A stretch of 64,000 bases of DNA from Clostridiales bacterium. Its GTDB lineage: Bacteria; Bacillota; Clostridia; Lachnospirales; Lachnospiraceae. Positions 32,901 through 41,893 of this stretch are shown piece by piece. The stretch is from positions 1 through 64,000 of the forward strand of contig JAAYTK010000019.1 in the NCBI GenBank assembly GCA_012523775.1, given 5' to 3'. Below the pieces are notes generated by a model, which was given only the letters and a program-made list of their open reading frames with translations, made no database searches and was not told where the DNA came from. The translations under genes and the position numbers were made by a program. The first letter of the stretch is position 1. Each line of letters starts with the position of its first letter.

Positions 32901-33651
32901 AAATAAGGATATTCAGAAGGAAATTGAAAGAAGATTATATTACAAATATCCTTATGCCGATGAAGCCAGATTTAGAGTCAAGTTGTCTGTGTCAGAGTTA
33001 AAGAGGCTGAGTCAGTCAATAGATGATGAGGACGGTGAGCTTCTATACGATGAAGCGAATATGGATACAGTAACGCCGGTCGATACAGACGGGATTCAGT
33101 ATGTACCTGAGTTTATCAGAGGCCCTAAGGCAGAGATGGCGGGTACAGACAGGGGAACACTGTATCATAAGGTATTAGAGCTTCTAAAGCTTTCAAATGT
33201 AGGCAGTTATGATGATCTTCTAAAAGAGATGGAGGATATGGTTCAAGCAGGAAGAATCGAAAGGGATGATATCGGAAGGCTGAATATCCGGAACATATAT
33301 AAATATACCCAAAGCGATGTCGCTAAGCGTATGATTATTGCTGAGGCTGATGGAAAGCTATATAAGGAAAAGCAGTTTGTAGTTGGTTTAAAGGCTTCTG
33401 ATATATACCCCGAACAGGACAGTGATGAGATTATACTGGTACAGGGAATAATAGATGTGTTCTTCGAAGAGGATGGAGAGCTGGTACTACTGGACTACAA
33501 GTCTGATGTTGTTCGGGATGAGGCTCAATTGATTGAAAGGTATAAGGTTCAGCTGATTTATTACAAGAAGGCTTTGGAGCAGATATTGGGAAAAAGAGTT
33601 AAGGAGATGATTATATATTCGCTATATTTAGGTAAGGAGATAGCAGTATAA
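29965..33651 (+). CDS. addA: helicase-exonuclease AddAB subunit AddA
   Basis: SAAAGSGKTAVLVERI; IDEYQDSN; C-term LLDYKSD nuclease motif. Confidence 0.96.
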   Translation: MGMVWTAAQKKVIDTRNKNLLVSAAAGSGKTAVLVERIISMISEGENPLDIDKLLVVTFTKAAATQMKERIGKALDKKLTENPSNAHLQKQVSLLQSAHITTIHSFCLTVIRNYFHHIDLDPSFKMAEESEITLLKSDIIAEVLEKWYEEGREDFHRLIESYSYSKSDVPIEDLVLNLYNFAMSNPWPKAWIDGIGRSFELDTVEDMNRSPWMNKLLDYVSMVISNLMKKIEEAIDICNEADGPNAYLPALISDREMLSGLMNIDSYEGYSKAFSTIAYTRLSSKRQSEVSESKKEKVKGLREEMKKGIKDLTSSFFFQPIEDTLQDMQSVGSVMEVLAELTKEFMDAFAAKKEEKNLIDYNDLEHFALRILIEENEGEIVPTKAAIELSEQFDEILIDEYQDSNLVQETILRIVSREHRGEANRFMVGDVKQSIYKFRLAMPELFLEKYKSYSISDEDEDGKINVNQRIDLDKNFRSRKTILDFVNVIFEQIMTEHIGGIHYDDAASLKYGELFEELMLKKDEELPSEISNRIAQDVELILVTEDESVEEDVEEEIQYTRKELEARAIAKRIKELTDPEKGLLVFDKDEEGNYIHRPVMLKDIVILLRTMTGWSDVFVNTLMQEGIPAYADTGTGYFQTIEIMTILNMLKIIDNPRQDIPFTGVLYSKIGGLTTDELAQIRLMDKNETMYKACQIYTREGSNEELRNKLTVFMDMLHNLRDMIRYTPIHELIQKILDITGYSYYVMAMPGGDRRKANIDMLVSLAVGFEKGSYSSLFHFIRYVEKLQKYDVDYGEATVSGEQENTVRIMSIHKSKGLEFPVVFVGGLSKQFNMQDQRSKILFDVDYGVGPDYIDIDKRTKVQTLLKKVIQKKIQIDNLGEELRVLYVAMTRAKEKLIMTGYLKSVEDMDIQKDFSFYTLMSVKNYLELVLPAMNNALTDYMKIKVIYKSDIIDEELVKQNFLQQDYKDLDSYITGGERNKDIQKEIERRLYYKYPYADEARFRVKLSVSELKRLSQSIDDEDGELLYDEANMDTVTPVDTDGIQYVPEFIRGPKAEMAGTDRGTLYHKVLELLKLSNVGSYDDLLKEMEDMVQAGRIERDDIGRLNIRNIYKYTQSDVAKRMIIAEADGKLYKEKQFVVGLKASDIYPEQDSDEIILVQGIIDVFFEEDGELVLLDYKSDVVRDEAQLIERYKVQLIYYKKALEQILGKRVKEMIIYSLYLGKEIAV

Positions 33652-33723
33652 TATCAGGTGTTTAGAATATTCCCGTATAAGATGGTTACACTCTAGAAAA
33701 GCATTAAGAAAGGGTGTAACAGG

Positions 33724-33927
33724 ATGGCAAAGAAAACCGAAAAGAAGATTGATTTGAACAATTTAAAGCCAGGGGAGGAAATGAAATATGAGATAGCAAG
33801 TGAGTTGGGTTATCTCGACAAGGTTCTTTCCACCGGGTGGAAATCTTTAACTGCAAAGGAATCTGGAAGAATCGGTGGATTAATCACTAAAAGAAAGAGG
33901 GAGCAAAAAAGAAAGGACCATCACTAA
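33724..33927 (+). CDS. small acid-soluble spore protein, alpha/beta type
   Basis: YEIASELG GPR-type site; GWKSLTAKESGRIGGLITKRKRE. Confidence 0.88.
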   Translation: MAKKTEKKIDLNNLKPGEEMKYEIASELGYLDKVLSTGWKSLTAKESGRIGGLITKRKREQKRKDHH

Positions 33928-33936
33928 AAACATATT

Positions 33937-33974
33937 AGGCTGTCGGATCATTTTGATTCGGCAGCCTTTTAAAC
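33937..33974 (+). terminator. Rho-independent terminator
   Basis: AGGCTGTCG...CGGCAGCCTTTT. Confidence 0.75.
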
Positions 33975-34009
33975 TCTATTATAAACGGTCATCCATAATT
34001 GAAAGGAAT

Positions 34010-35185
34010 CTAGAACGGTGACTGATATTTGGTATTATTGAGCTTTAGATTATTGATTCCTAAGAAGCCCTTAATTGCTACACATGCCCCTCCCAACAGT
34101 ATGGACGTGTCCCTGAGAACTGAGGGAACAATTCTTATATAGCTGTTCATTTTGCTTTTTAGGGCATCCTCGATTTTTTGCAAAACGAGGGGATAGTGGA
34201 TGGTAAAGGAGCTGTTAATAATTACGATTTCAGGGTTATAAGCATTTAGTATATTATTTATTCCAACTGACATATATTTGATGAACTGGTCCATTATCTG
34301 TATGGCTATCGGATCATTTTCTTCGAACATGCGGCAATAAGTGTCGAAGTCCACCTTCTCTAAACCCTTTAATTTCGCAAATTCATTCAGAAGAACCCGC
34401 TCCGATACATATTGCTCTAAGCAGCCGAGGTTCCCGCAGGGGCAAGGCCTACCGTCTATCTCGACAATAGTATGACCGAACTCACCCGCACGTCCGCTAT
34501 ATCCGGTAAAGAGTTGGCCATTAATTATTATCCCGAGTCCTATGCCGGAATGTACGCTTATATTGGCGATATTGGCATAATCATATTGAAATGTTTTTTC
34601 ACCGATTACCGATAAATTAGCTTCATTTTCCAAATAAATAGGAACACCAAAATGACGGTTTAAGCCTTCCGCCAGATTTGCACCTGCAAGATTATAATAG
34701 GGTGCAAATGATACTTCGTTATTATTGGTAACACCATGTATGCCTATGGTGATTCCTACCAGTCCGTATGGTGAATCCATAGGAAACTTCATGGATTCAA
34801 TGAGATTTATTATTTCATCTACCATGCTGAAGGCATTTTTGGGGGTCTTGATTTGCTTTAAGCTGCAATCCTCCCCTGCCAGGTCCGATACAAGTGCTGA
34901 TATAATATCGACTCCAAGATCGATTGATATCACATATCCTGCCTTTTTGTTCAGACTAAGAAGTATGGGCTTTCTTCCCAGGCTTGTGTCATCGCTGCCT
35001 ATTTCTATTACCAATTTACGGTTGATAAGGTCCTGAACAATTGCCGAGACGGTAGCCTTAGTTAATCCAAGATGTTTAGCCGTAGATGCCCTTGATATGG
35101 TAGCCTGATTAATGATAGTCTCCAATATAAGATGAGTATTGATATCCCGTATAAGTTCTTTACTGCCTGTAACCATAAGATTCAC
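34010..35185 (-). CDS. ROK family transcriptional regulator (XylR-like)
   Basis: N-term HTH; ROK motif GRPCPCGNLGCLEQYVSE; divergent from xylB. Confidence 0.9.
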   Translation of the reverse strand: MNLMVTGSKELIRDINTHLILETIINQATISRASTAKHLGLTKATVSAIVQDLINRKLVIEIGSDDTSLGRKPILLSLNKKAGYVISIDLGVDIISALVSDLAGEDCSLKQIKTPKNAFSMVDEIINLIESMKFPMDSPYGLVGITIGIHGVTNNNEVSFAPYYNLAGANLAEGLNRHFGVPIYLENEANLSVIGEKTFQYDYANIANISVHSGIGLGIIINGQLFTGYSGRAGEFGHTIVEIDGRPCPCGNLGCLEQYVSERVLLNEFAKLKGLEKVDFDTYCRMFEENDPIAIQIMDQFIKYMSVGINNILNAYNPEIVIINSSFTIHYPLVLQKIEDALKSKMNSYIRIVPSVLRDTSILLGGACVAIKGFLGINNLKLNNTKYQSPF

Positions 35186-35343
35186 CTTTCGAAATATACA
35201 TCATAACTAAAAAGCAGATCAGAAAACCAATCTGCTTTTTAATAATAACATAGATTACAGTATTTGAAAAGTAATTACCAATTATTAATAAGTAATATAC
35301 ATAATCAGGTGGATTTTCTGTGATTCAGAGTGATGATTGCACC

Positions 35344-35372
35344 TTGACATAAACAGGCCATCTTGTTATATT
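35344..35372 (+). promoter_or_regulatory. sigma-A promoter of xylB
   Basis: TTGACA, 17 nt, TATATT. Confidence 0.6.
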
Positions 35373-35479
35373 TAAATTAATATAGTTTAATCAATTAACA
35401 TGAGAAATTGTATTCATTTACCAGGGAGGAATAACTAAACGGGTGCAAAATTTCATAGAATGAAAGGAGTTATATACAG

Positions 35480-36952
35480 ATGTTGTATATTGGTGTTGAT
35501 TTAGGTACATCCTCGGTCAAGCTTTTGCTGATGGACGAGAACGGAAAAATCGAAAATATTGTTACAAAGGAGTATCCGATATATTATCCGAAAACCGGAT
35601 GGTCTGAGCAGAATCCGGAGGACTGGTACAGTGCTTTAGTCGAAGGTATTAAGGAACTGATAAAGGACTGTAATAAGGATGAAATCGATGGTATCAGCTT
35701 CAGCGGACAGATGCATGGTATGGTAATCCTGGATGAGAATGATAAGGTTATTCGTCCTGCCATTCTATGGAATGACGGACGTACCCAGGCTGAATGTGAT
35801 TACCTGAACAATGAGATAGGAAGAGAGAAGATTTCCGGTTATACTGCCAATATGGCACTGACAGGCTTTACCGCTCCTAAGCTTCTATGGGTTAGAAAGC
35901 ATGAGCCTGAGAATTTTGCAAAGATTAAAAAGGTTATGCTGCCTAAGGATTATGTGGCATACATGTTATCGGGAGTTCATTGCACAGATGTATCCGATGC
36001 ATCGGGAATGCTTTTATTTGATGTTAAGAATAAACGCTGGTCTAAGGAAATGCTTGATATTTGCGGTCTGAAGGAAGAACAGATGGCAAAGATTCATGAA
36101 TCCTATGAAGTGGTTGGTAATGTATGCAAGAGAGCATCCGAGGAGACAGGACTACCCACAAGCGTTAAGGTTATTGCTGGCGGTGGTGACCAGGCTGTTG
36201 CATCTGTTGGTACAGGAACCGTAGGTAAAGGTAAATGTAATATATCTCTTGGAACCTCCGGTGTTGTATTTATATCATCACAGGAGTTTGCCGTGGATGA
36301 TAATAATGCACTTCATGCATTCTGCCACGCAGACGGAAAGTATCATTTTATGGGTGTTATGCTTTCGGCGGGCGCAAGCAACACATGGTGGATGAATGAT
36401 ATTCTCGGCACCAATGAATATGCCAAGGAAGAGAGTAAAATCACAAAGCTGGGTGAAAATAACGTATTCTTCCTTCCTTATCTGATGGGTGAAAGAACAC
36501 CGCATAACAATCCTAATGCAAGAGGAACATTTATCGGAATGACCATGGATACAACCCGTTCCGATATGCTACAGGCTGTTCTCGAGGGTGTGGCATTTGC
36601 GCTTCGTGATTCCTTTGAGATTGCCAAATCTCTTGGCGTTAATATTGAAAGAACCAGAATCAACGGTGGCGGAGCTAAGAGCCCGTTATGGTGTAAAATA
36701 GTAGCTAACATTCTTAATGTTAAGGTTGATAAGATAAATTCCAAGGAAGGCCCTGCATTTGGAGCTGCTATATTGGCAGCAGTCGGATGCGGTAAGTATT
36801 CATGTGTGGAGGAAGCGACAGAGAAGCTGATTAAGGTAATCGATACTGTTGAGCAGGATCCTCAGATTGTAGAACTTTACAATAAAAAGTATGAGGTATT
36901 TAAGTCGCTGTACCCGGCACTAAAGGATATGTTTGATAAGATGAGTGAATAA
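35480..36952 (+). CDS. xylB: xylulokinase
   Basis: FGGY kinase: GVDLGTSSVK, SGQMHGMV, NDGRTQAECDYLN. Confidence 0.94.
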   Translation: MLYIGVDLGTSSVKLLLMDENGKIENIVTKEYPIYYPKTGWSEQNPEDWYSALVEGIKELIKDCNKDEIDGISFSGQMHGMVILDENDKVIRPAILWNDGRTQAECDYLNNEIGREKISGYTANMALTGFTAPKLLWVRKHEPENFAKIKKVMLPKDYVAYMLSGVHCTDVSDASGMLLFDVKNKRWSKEMLDICGLKEEQMAKIHESYEVVGNVCKRASEETGLPTSVKVIAGGGDQAVASVGTGTVGKGKCNISLGTSGVVFISSQEFAVDDNNALHAFCHADGKYHFMGVMLSAGASNTWWMNDILGTNEYAKEESKITKLGENNVFFLPYLMGERTPHNNPNARGTFIGMTMDTTRSDMLQAVLEGVAFALRDSFEIAKSLGVNIERTRINGGGAKSPLWCKIVANILNVKVDKINSKEGPAFGAAILAAVGCGKYSCVEEATEKLIKVIDTVEQDPQIVELYNKKYEVFKSLYPALKDMFDKMSE

Positions 36953-36987
36953 GGAAAAGTCTTTCTATAATATATGATTTCAATATG

Positions 36988-37014
36988 AAAAGGTGCGATT
37001 TTATGCACCTTTTT
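36988..37014 (+). terminator. Rho-independent terminator
   Basis: AAAAGGTGC-GATTTTAT-GCACCTTTTT. Confidence 0.9.
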
Positions 37015-37151
37015 GTATTAGAATGATTGTAAAGAATGGGTTATATATTGTATTAAAAGACTGAATTTTATAAGTAAAGCAAGAGTTCACAATTCTGTAC
37101 TTGTGGTATATAATAGGAGATATAATTTTGTAATTATGAAGGGAGCCGGCG

Positions 37152-37943
37152 TTGGACAAGTATACCGATTTTGCCTTAGTGTATGATACGTTGATGGGGC
37201 ATATACCCTATGATGAATGGGCAGATTATATAGATGGGATATTAAAACAGCATGGAATTGATAAAGGGCTTGTATTGGAGCTCGGCTGTGGCACCGGTAG
37301 CATGACAAGAAGGATGGCTGCAAGGGGCTATGATATGATAGGTATAGATATATCCGAAGATATGCTTTCCCTTGCACGACAGAGAAGTGAGGGTAAGGAT
37401 GATGGCATATTATATCTTTGCCAGGACATGAGAGAATTTGAGCTATACGGAACAGTGGCTGCGGTGTTTTGTGTCTGCGACAGTATAAACTATATGCTCA
37501 CACAGGAAGATTTATCAAAGGTTTTTCGCCTGGTAGCTAATTATCTTGATCCGGGCGGATTATTTATATTTGATATGGATACCGTGTATTTATATGAGAA
37601 TATACTTGGGGATAATACAAGTATAATGTGCCATGAGACAGGGGATTTTATATGGGAGAACAACTATTATCCTGAAGAAATGATTAATGAGGTTAATCTT
37701 ACTATATTTCTTAAGCAGGAGAACTCATTATATAGGAAGCATCAGGAGAGCCATGTGAGAAGAGCGTATAATTTGGAAACGGTTAAAAGGCTTCTGGATG
37801 AAGCAGGACTCAATATGCTGGGTGCTTATCATGAGCTGACAGATGAAGAGCCCAGACAGGATAGCGAAAGGATATATATAATAGCTAGGGAGAAATATCA
37901 ACCAAACAAATTATATACGAAAACGAAAGAAAGGAATTACTGA
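37152..37943 (+). CDS. class I SAM-dependent methyltransferase
   Basis: VLELGCGTGSMTRRMAARGYDMIGIDIS. Confidence 0.9.
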   Translation: MDKYTDFALVYDTLMGHIPYDEWADYIDGILKQHGIDKGLVLELGCGTGSMTRRMAARGYDMIGIDISEDMLSLARQRSEGKDDGILYLCQDMREFELYGTVAAVFCVCDSINYMLTQEDLSKVFRLVANYLDPGGLFIFDMDTVYLYENILGDNTSIMCHETGDFIWENNYYPEEMINEVNLTIFLKQENSLYRKHQESHVRRAYNLETVKRLLDEAGLNMLGAYHELTDEEPRQDSERIYIIAREKYQPNKLYTKTKERNY

Positions 37944-37946
37944 TAT

Positions 37947-38828
37947 ATGACAGATTATATTATTAGGGCAAGTGCTGCAAACAATCAAATACGTGCATTT
38001 GCTGCGTTGACCAGAGATTTAGTAGAGCATGCAAGGACTATTCATAATACAAGTCCTATTGCGACAGCTGCTTTAGGAAGGCTTCTTACGGCAGGAGCCA
38101 TGATGGGAATAATGATGAAGGGCGAAAATGACTTATTAACCCTACAAATAAAGGGAGAAGGCCCCATAGGCGGATTAACCGTAACAGCAACTTCAAAAGG
38201 GACTGTTAAGGGATATGTAAATAACCCCGGAGTTATGCTTCCTCCAAGCTCAAAAGGAAAGCTGGATGTCGGAGGAGCCATTGGAGAGGGTATGCTTACC
38301 GTAATAAGGGATTTAGGGCTAAAGGAACCTTATGTGGGGCAGACAAAACTTATATCAGGAGAAATAGCAGAGGACTTGACATATTACTATGCGACCAGTG
38401 AACAGGTCCCCTCGAGTGTGGCACTTGGAGTATTAATGAATAACGATAACACGGTGCGTCATGCGGGAGGGTTCATTATACAGCTTATGCCATTCGCCGA
38501 TGAACAGGTTATCGGTAAACTGGAGGAGAATCTCAGTAAAATAGAGGGAGTAACGGATCTTTTGAATAAGGACATGACCCTTGAAATGATATTGGAACAG
38601 CTTCTGGGTGAATTTGATTTGGAAATCTTAGATAAAAGCCCAACGGCATTTGAGTGTAACTGCAGTAAGGAAAGAGTAGAAAAGGCTGTAATTTCCATAG
38701 GAAGGAAGGATATACAGGAAATGATTAATGACAATGAGCCCGTTGAGGTTAATTGCCATTTTTGCAATAATAATTATATATTCAGTATTAAGGAGTTGGA
38801 GGGACTCTTATCTAAGACTACCCATTAA
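37947..38828 (+). CDS. hslO: Hsp33 family redox chaperone
   Basis: Hsp33 fold; C-term CNCSKERV...CHFC zinc motif. Confidence 0.95.
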   Translation: MTDYIIRASAANNQIRAFAALTRDLVEHARTIHNTSPIATAALGRLLTAGAMMGIMMKGENDLLTLQIKGEGPIGGLTVTATSKGTVKGYVNNPGVMLPPSSKGKLDVGGAIGEGMLTVIRDLGLKEPYVGQTKLISGEIAEDLTYYYATSEQVPSSVALGVLMNNDNTVRHAGGFIIQLMPFADEQVIGKLEENLSKIEGVTDLLNKDMTLEMILEQLLGEFDLEILDKSPTAFECNCSKERVEKAVISIGRKDIQEMINDNEPVEVNCHFCNNNYIFSIKELEGLLSKTTH

Positions 38829-38936
38829 ATATGAGTATGATATTACAAAAAGAGGATAAATAACCCCATTGTATCCGGTACCAATAAATAATAGAGTATA
38901 GGATGAGATTTTATAAATATATAGGAGGGTTTGGCA

Positions 38937-39239
38937 TTGAAGGGTGCATTTTATACCGGTGAGTACAGGAATATTTTTAAGGAATTGGGCTATAGTGAGG
39001 ACGAGATTCAAAAGAAGTTGGATGATGATGTGTGTCCAAAATGATTGGCAGGTCCTGTTGCTATCATAGCCACAAATGCTCAGGTGTCTCTGGCGGCCAA
39101 TGATACCGATAACCTTAGGGAATGTGTTGAGTTATTCTGGAATACACCACTAAGAAAAGGTGACCGCCGCTATTATGACAACTGCTTATATCTGTTTGCT
39201 CTATTGGCATTAAGCGGAAACTATCGTATTTATAAATAA
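38937..39239 (+). pseudogene. internally deleted GH8-like (reducing-end xylose-releasing exo-oligoxylanase) remnant
   Basis: TTG after AGGAGGGT: LKGAFYTGEYRNIFKELGYSEDEIQKKLDDDVCPK*; same frame continues LAGPVAIIATNAQVSLAANDTDNLRECVELFWNTPLRKGDRRYYDNCLYLFALLALSGNYRIYK. The two parts look like the N- and C-terminal ends of GH8 Rex enzymes. Confidence 0.72.
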
Positions 39240-39286
39240 AGAAAAACTTAAGGGAGTAAGAATAATAATTAAAGGAGAGGTTTATA

Positions 39287-41695
39287 ATGAGGTACGGATA
39301 TTTTGATGAAGTGAATAAGGAGTATGTTATTACAAGACCGGATACTCCTGCCCCTTGGGCCAACTATTTAGGTTCTCCTGAGTACGGAGCCATAATATCC
39401 AATAATGCAGGGGGTTACAGTTTTGTAAAAAGTGGAGCCAGCGGCCGTATATCCCGTTACATATTCAACCAGGAGGATAAGCCAGGTAGATATATCTATC
39501 TTAGGGATGATGAGGACAATGATTATTGGTCCGCATCCTGGCAGCCGGTTGGTAAACCCCTGGGTGAGGGATATGGAGAGTATCAGGGAGAATGTCGTCA
39601 TGGTACAGCTTATACTGTAATTAGCGGAAAGTATAAAGATGTTTTCTCAGAGGTTCTTTATTATGTTCCTCTTAATAAGACCCATGAAGTATGGAGAGTC
39701 AGGATTACAAACAACAGTAACAGAAATAGAAAACTTTCTGCATTTGGATTTATCGAATTTACAAATGAGGGATTTTATGAGAACGATTTAGTAAATCTGC
39801 AATATACTCTATTTATTACTAAAACTTATTTAAAAGGAAACAAAATACTTCAGACTGTTAATGAAAATGACGGAAAGGACAAAAAAGAAGGTACGAATTA
39901 CAGAGAGCGCTTCTTTGGGATGGTTGGAGCACCTATTACTTCATACAACGGAAATAAATCCTCCTTTATAGGAAGCTATCGAAGCTATAACAATCCCATA
40001 GCAGTAGAGCGTGGCAAATGTGATAATGTTCTGAACTATAATTCCAATGCCTGCGGAGCATTACATACCGATATGGTTTTACAGCCGGGAGAAACCAAGG
40101 AATTTGCATTTATTATGGGACAGAAAAATGACAGACAGGCAACTGAGATTCTTAACGGATATTCTGATTTAGGCGTTATAGAGAAAGAGCTTAAGGAACT
40201 CAGGGACTACTGGCATGGTAAACTGTCCAATTTCCAGGTAAACACTCCGAGCGAGGAATTCAACGTAATGATAAATACCTGGAACGCATTTCAATGCTTT
40301 ATTACATTTATATGGTCCAGAGCGGCATCCTTTATGTATGCAGGATTGCGTAACGGATACGGGTATCGTGATACAGTACAGGATATACAGGGTATTATTC
40401 ATCTTGACCCGTCCATGGCAAAAGAGAAAATCCGCTTCATGCTTTCCGCACAGGTTGATAACGGCGGCGGACTTCCTCTTGTAAAGTTTGACCATAAAGC
40501 CGGTCATGAGGATACTCCCGATGATGCATCCTATGTTCAGGCCACGGGACATCCGGCATACAGAGCCGACGACGCTCTTTGGCTGTTCCCTACAGTATAT
40601 AAATACATGGCAGAGACAGGGGACAAGGAATTCCTGGACGAGATTATTCCATATGCAAACCGTGACGAGGGAACGGTATACGATCACCTTAAGAGAGCCA
40701 TCAACTTCTCAATGGAGAGGCTTAGCACTCATAATATGCCTGCCGGGCTTCATGCTGACTGGAATGACTGCCTGCGTCTTGGTAAGAAGGGTGAATCGAC
40801 ATTTGTAGCCTTACAGCTGTATTATGCCATGTCAGTAATACATGATATAGCCATTGATAAGAAGGATGATGAATATGTGGCTTATATTGATAAGGTGAAG
40901 AATGAGCTGAAGCAGACCATAAATGAGAATTGCTGGGAGGGCGACCGTTTTATACGTGGATTTAAGGAGGACGGTCAAGTAATAGGGTCTAAGAAGGACC
41001 CTGAGGCAAGCATGTGGCTCAATCCACAGACATGGTCGGTAATCAGCGGTCTGGCCACGGAGGAACAGGCAAAGAAGGCTTTGGACAGCGTTTATCGTGA
41101 GTTAAATACTAAATACGGAGCAAGAGTCATGGCTCCTTCATATGTGGACCATGCCTTTGACGGTGCCCTTGCCATATTGTTTAATCCTTCAACCAAAGAA
41201 AACGGAGGTATATTCTCACAGCCACAGGGCTGGCTTATACTTGCAGAATCTTTTATGGGACACGGTGACCGTGCATTTGAATACTTTATGGAGACGTGTC
41301 CGGCAGCAATGAACGACCATGCGGAAATCCGTGTGATAGAGCCTTATGTTCATGGACAGTTTACAGAAAGTGTCGACAGTCCTTTCGAAGGAAGGTCCAA
41401 TGTCCACTGGCTGACAGGTACGGCTTCAACGGTTATGGTTGGCTGTGTCGAAGGAATTTTGGGAATGAGACCTGATCTTTACGGCCTTAAAATTGCACCG
41501 AGTATTCCAAGCGAGTGGAAGGAGTTTACCATAGATAAGAAATTCCGTAACAAAACGCTTCGTATTCATGTAAAGAACGAGTCCGGTGCTCAGAGCGGAT
41601 ATAAGGAATTATATTTAAACGGTAATAAGCTGGACAGTAATTATATACCGGAAGCATTGATGAAGGAAGACAATGAAATAGTCTTAGTCATGTAA
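39287..41695 (+). CDS. GH94 cellobiose phosphorylase
   Basis: MRYGYFDEVNKEYVITRPDTPAPWANYLG; NGYGYRDTVQDIQGI; HADWNDCLRLG; WLTGTASTVM. Confidence 0.93.
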   Translation: MRYGYFDEVNKEYVITRPDTPAPWANYLGSPEYGAIISNNAGGYSFVKSGASGRISRYIFNQEDKPGRYIYLRDDEDNDYWSASWQPVGKPLGEGYGEYQGECRHGTAYTVISGKYKDVFSEVLYYVPLNKTHEVWRVRITNNSNRNRKLSAFGFIEFTNEGFYENDLVNLQYTLFITKTYLKGNKILQTVNENDGKDKKEGTNYRERFFGMVGAPITSYNGNKSSFIGSYRSYNNPIAVERGKCDNVLNYNSNACGALHTDMVLQPGETKEFAFIMGQKNDRQATEILNGYSDLGVIEKELKELRDYWHGKLSNFQVNTPSEEFNVMINTWNAFQCFITFIWSRAASFMYAGLRNGYGYRDTVQDIQGIIHLDPSMAKEKIRFMLSAQVDNGGGLPLVKFDHKAGHEDTPDDASYVQATGHPAYRADDALWLFPTVYKYMAETGDKEFLDEIIPYANRDEGTVYDHLKRAINFSMERLSTHNMPAGLHADWNDCLRLGKKGESTFVALQLYYAMSVIHDIAIDKKDDEYVAYIDKVKNELKQTINENCWEGDRFIRGFKEDGQVIGSKKDPEASMWLNPQTWSVISGLATEEQAKKALDSVYRELNTKYGARVMAPSYVDHAFDGALAILFNPSTKENGGIFSQPQGWLILAESFMGHGDRAFEYFMETCPAAMNDHAEIRVIEPYVHGQFTESVDSPFEGRSNVHWLTGTASTVMVGCVEGILGMRPDLYGLKIAPSIPSEWKEFTIDKKFRNKTLRIHVKNESGAQSGYKELYLNGNKLDSNYIPEALMKEDNEIVLVM

Positions 41696-41723
41696 TATTA
41701 AACATTTAATTGATAATAATATG

Positions 41724-41757
41724 CGGGGTATGATGAAGATAATCATACCTCGTTTTT
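41724..41757 (+). terminator. Rho-independent terminator
   Basis: CGGGGTATGAT...ATCATACCTCGTTTTT. Confidence 0.85.
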
Positions 41758-41893
41758 AAATTGGGTGCATCTTTTTATTGCAACAAGGCCCATACTCTGT
41801 TAAAATCAGATTGTTGTATAGGGATTTAATGGGGAAGGAATTTATGGATGAAGGTGGAGTGGCAAGCATCTTGTTTAGAAAGGATGAATAATC

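Noticed and set aside
38808-39011. ORF 38808..39011 on minus strand
   Set aside because: Antisense to the hslO end and GH8 remnant; no codon or motif support.
40169-40687. Minus-strand ORFs inside GH94, addB, groEL, valS and other large genes
   Set aside because: Opposite-strand open frames within well-supported conserved genes; no SD or domain support.
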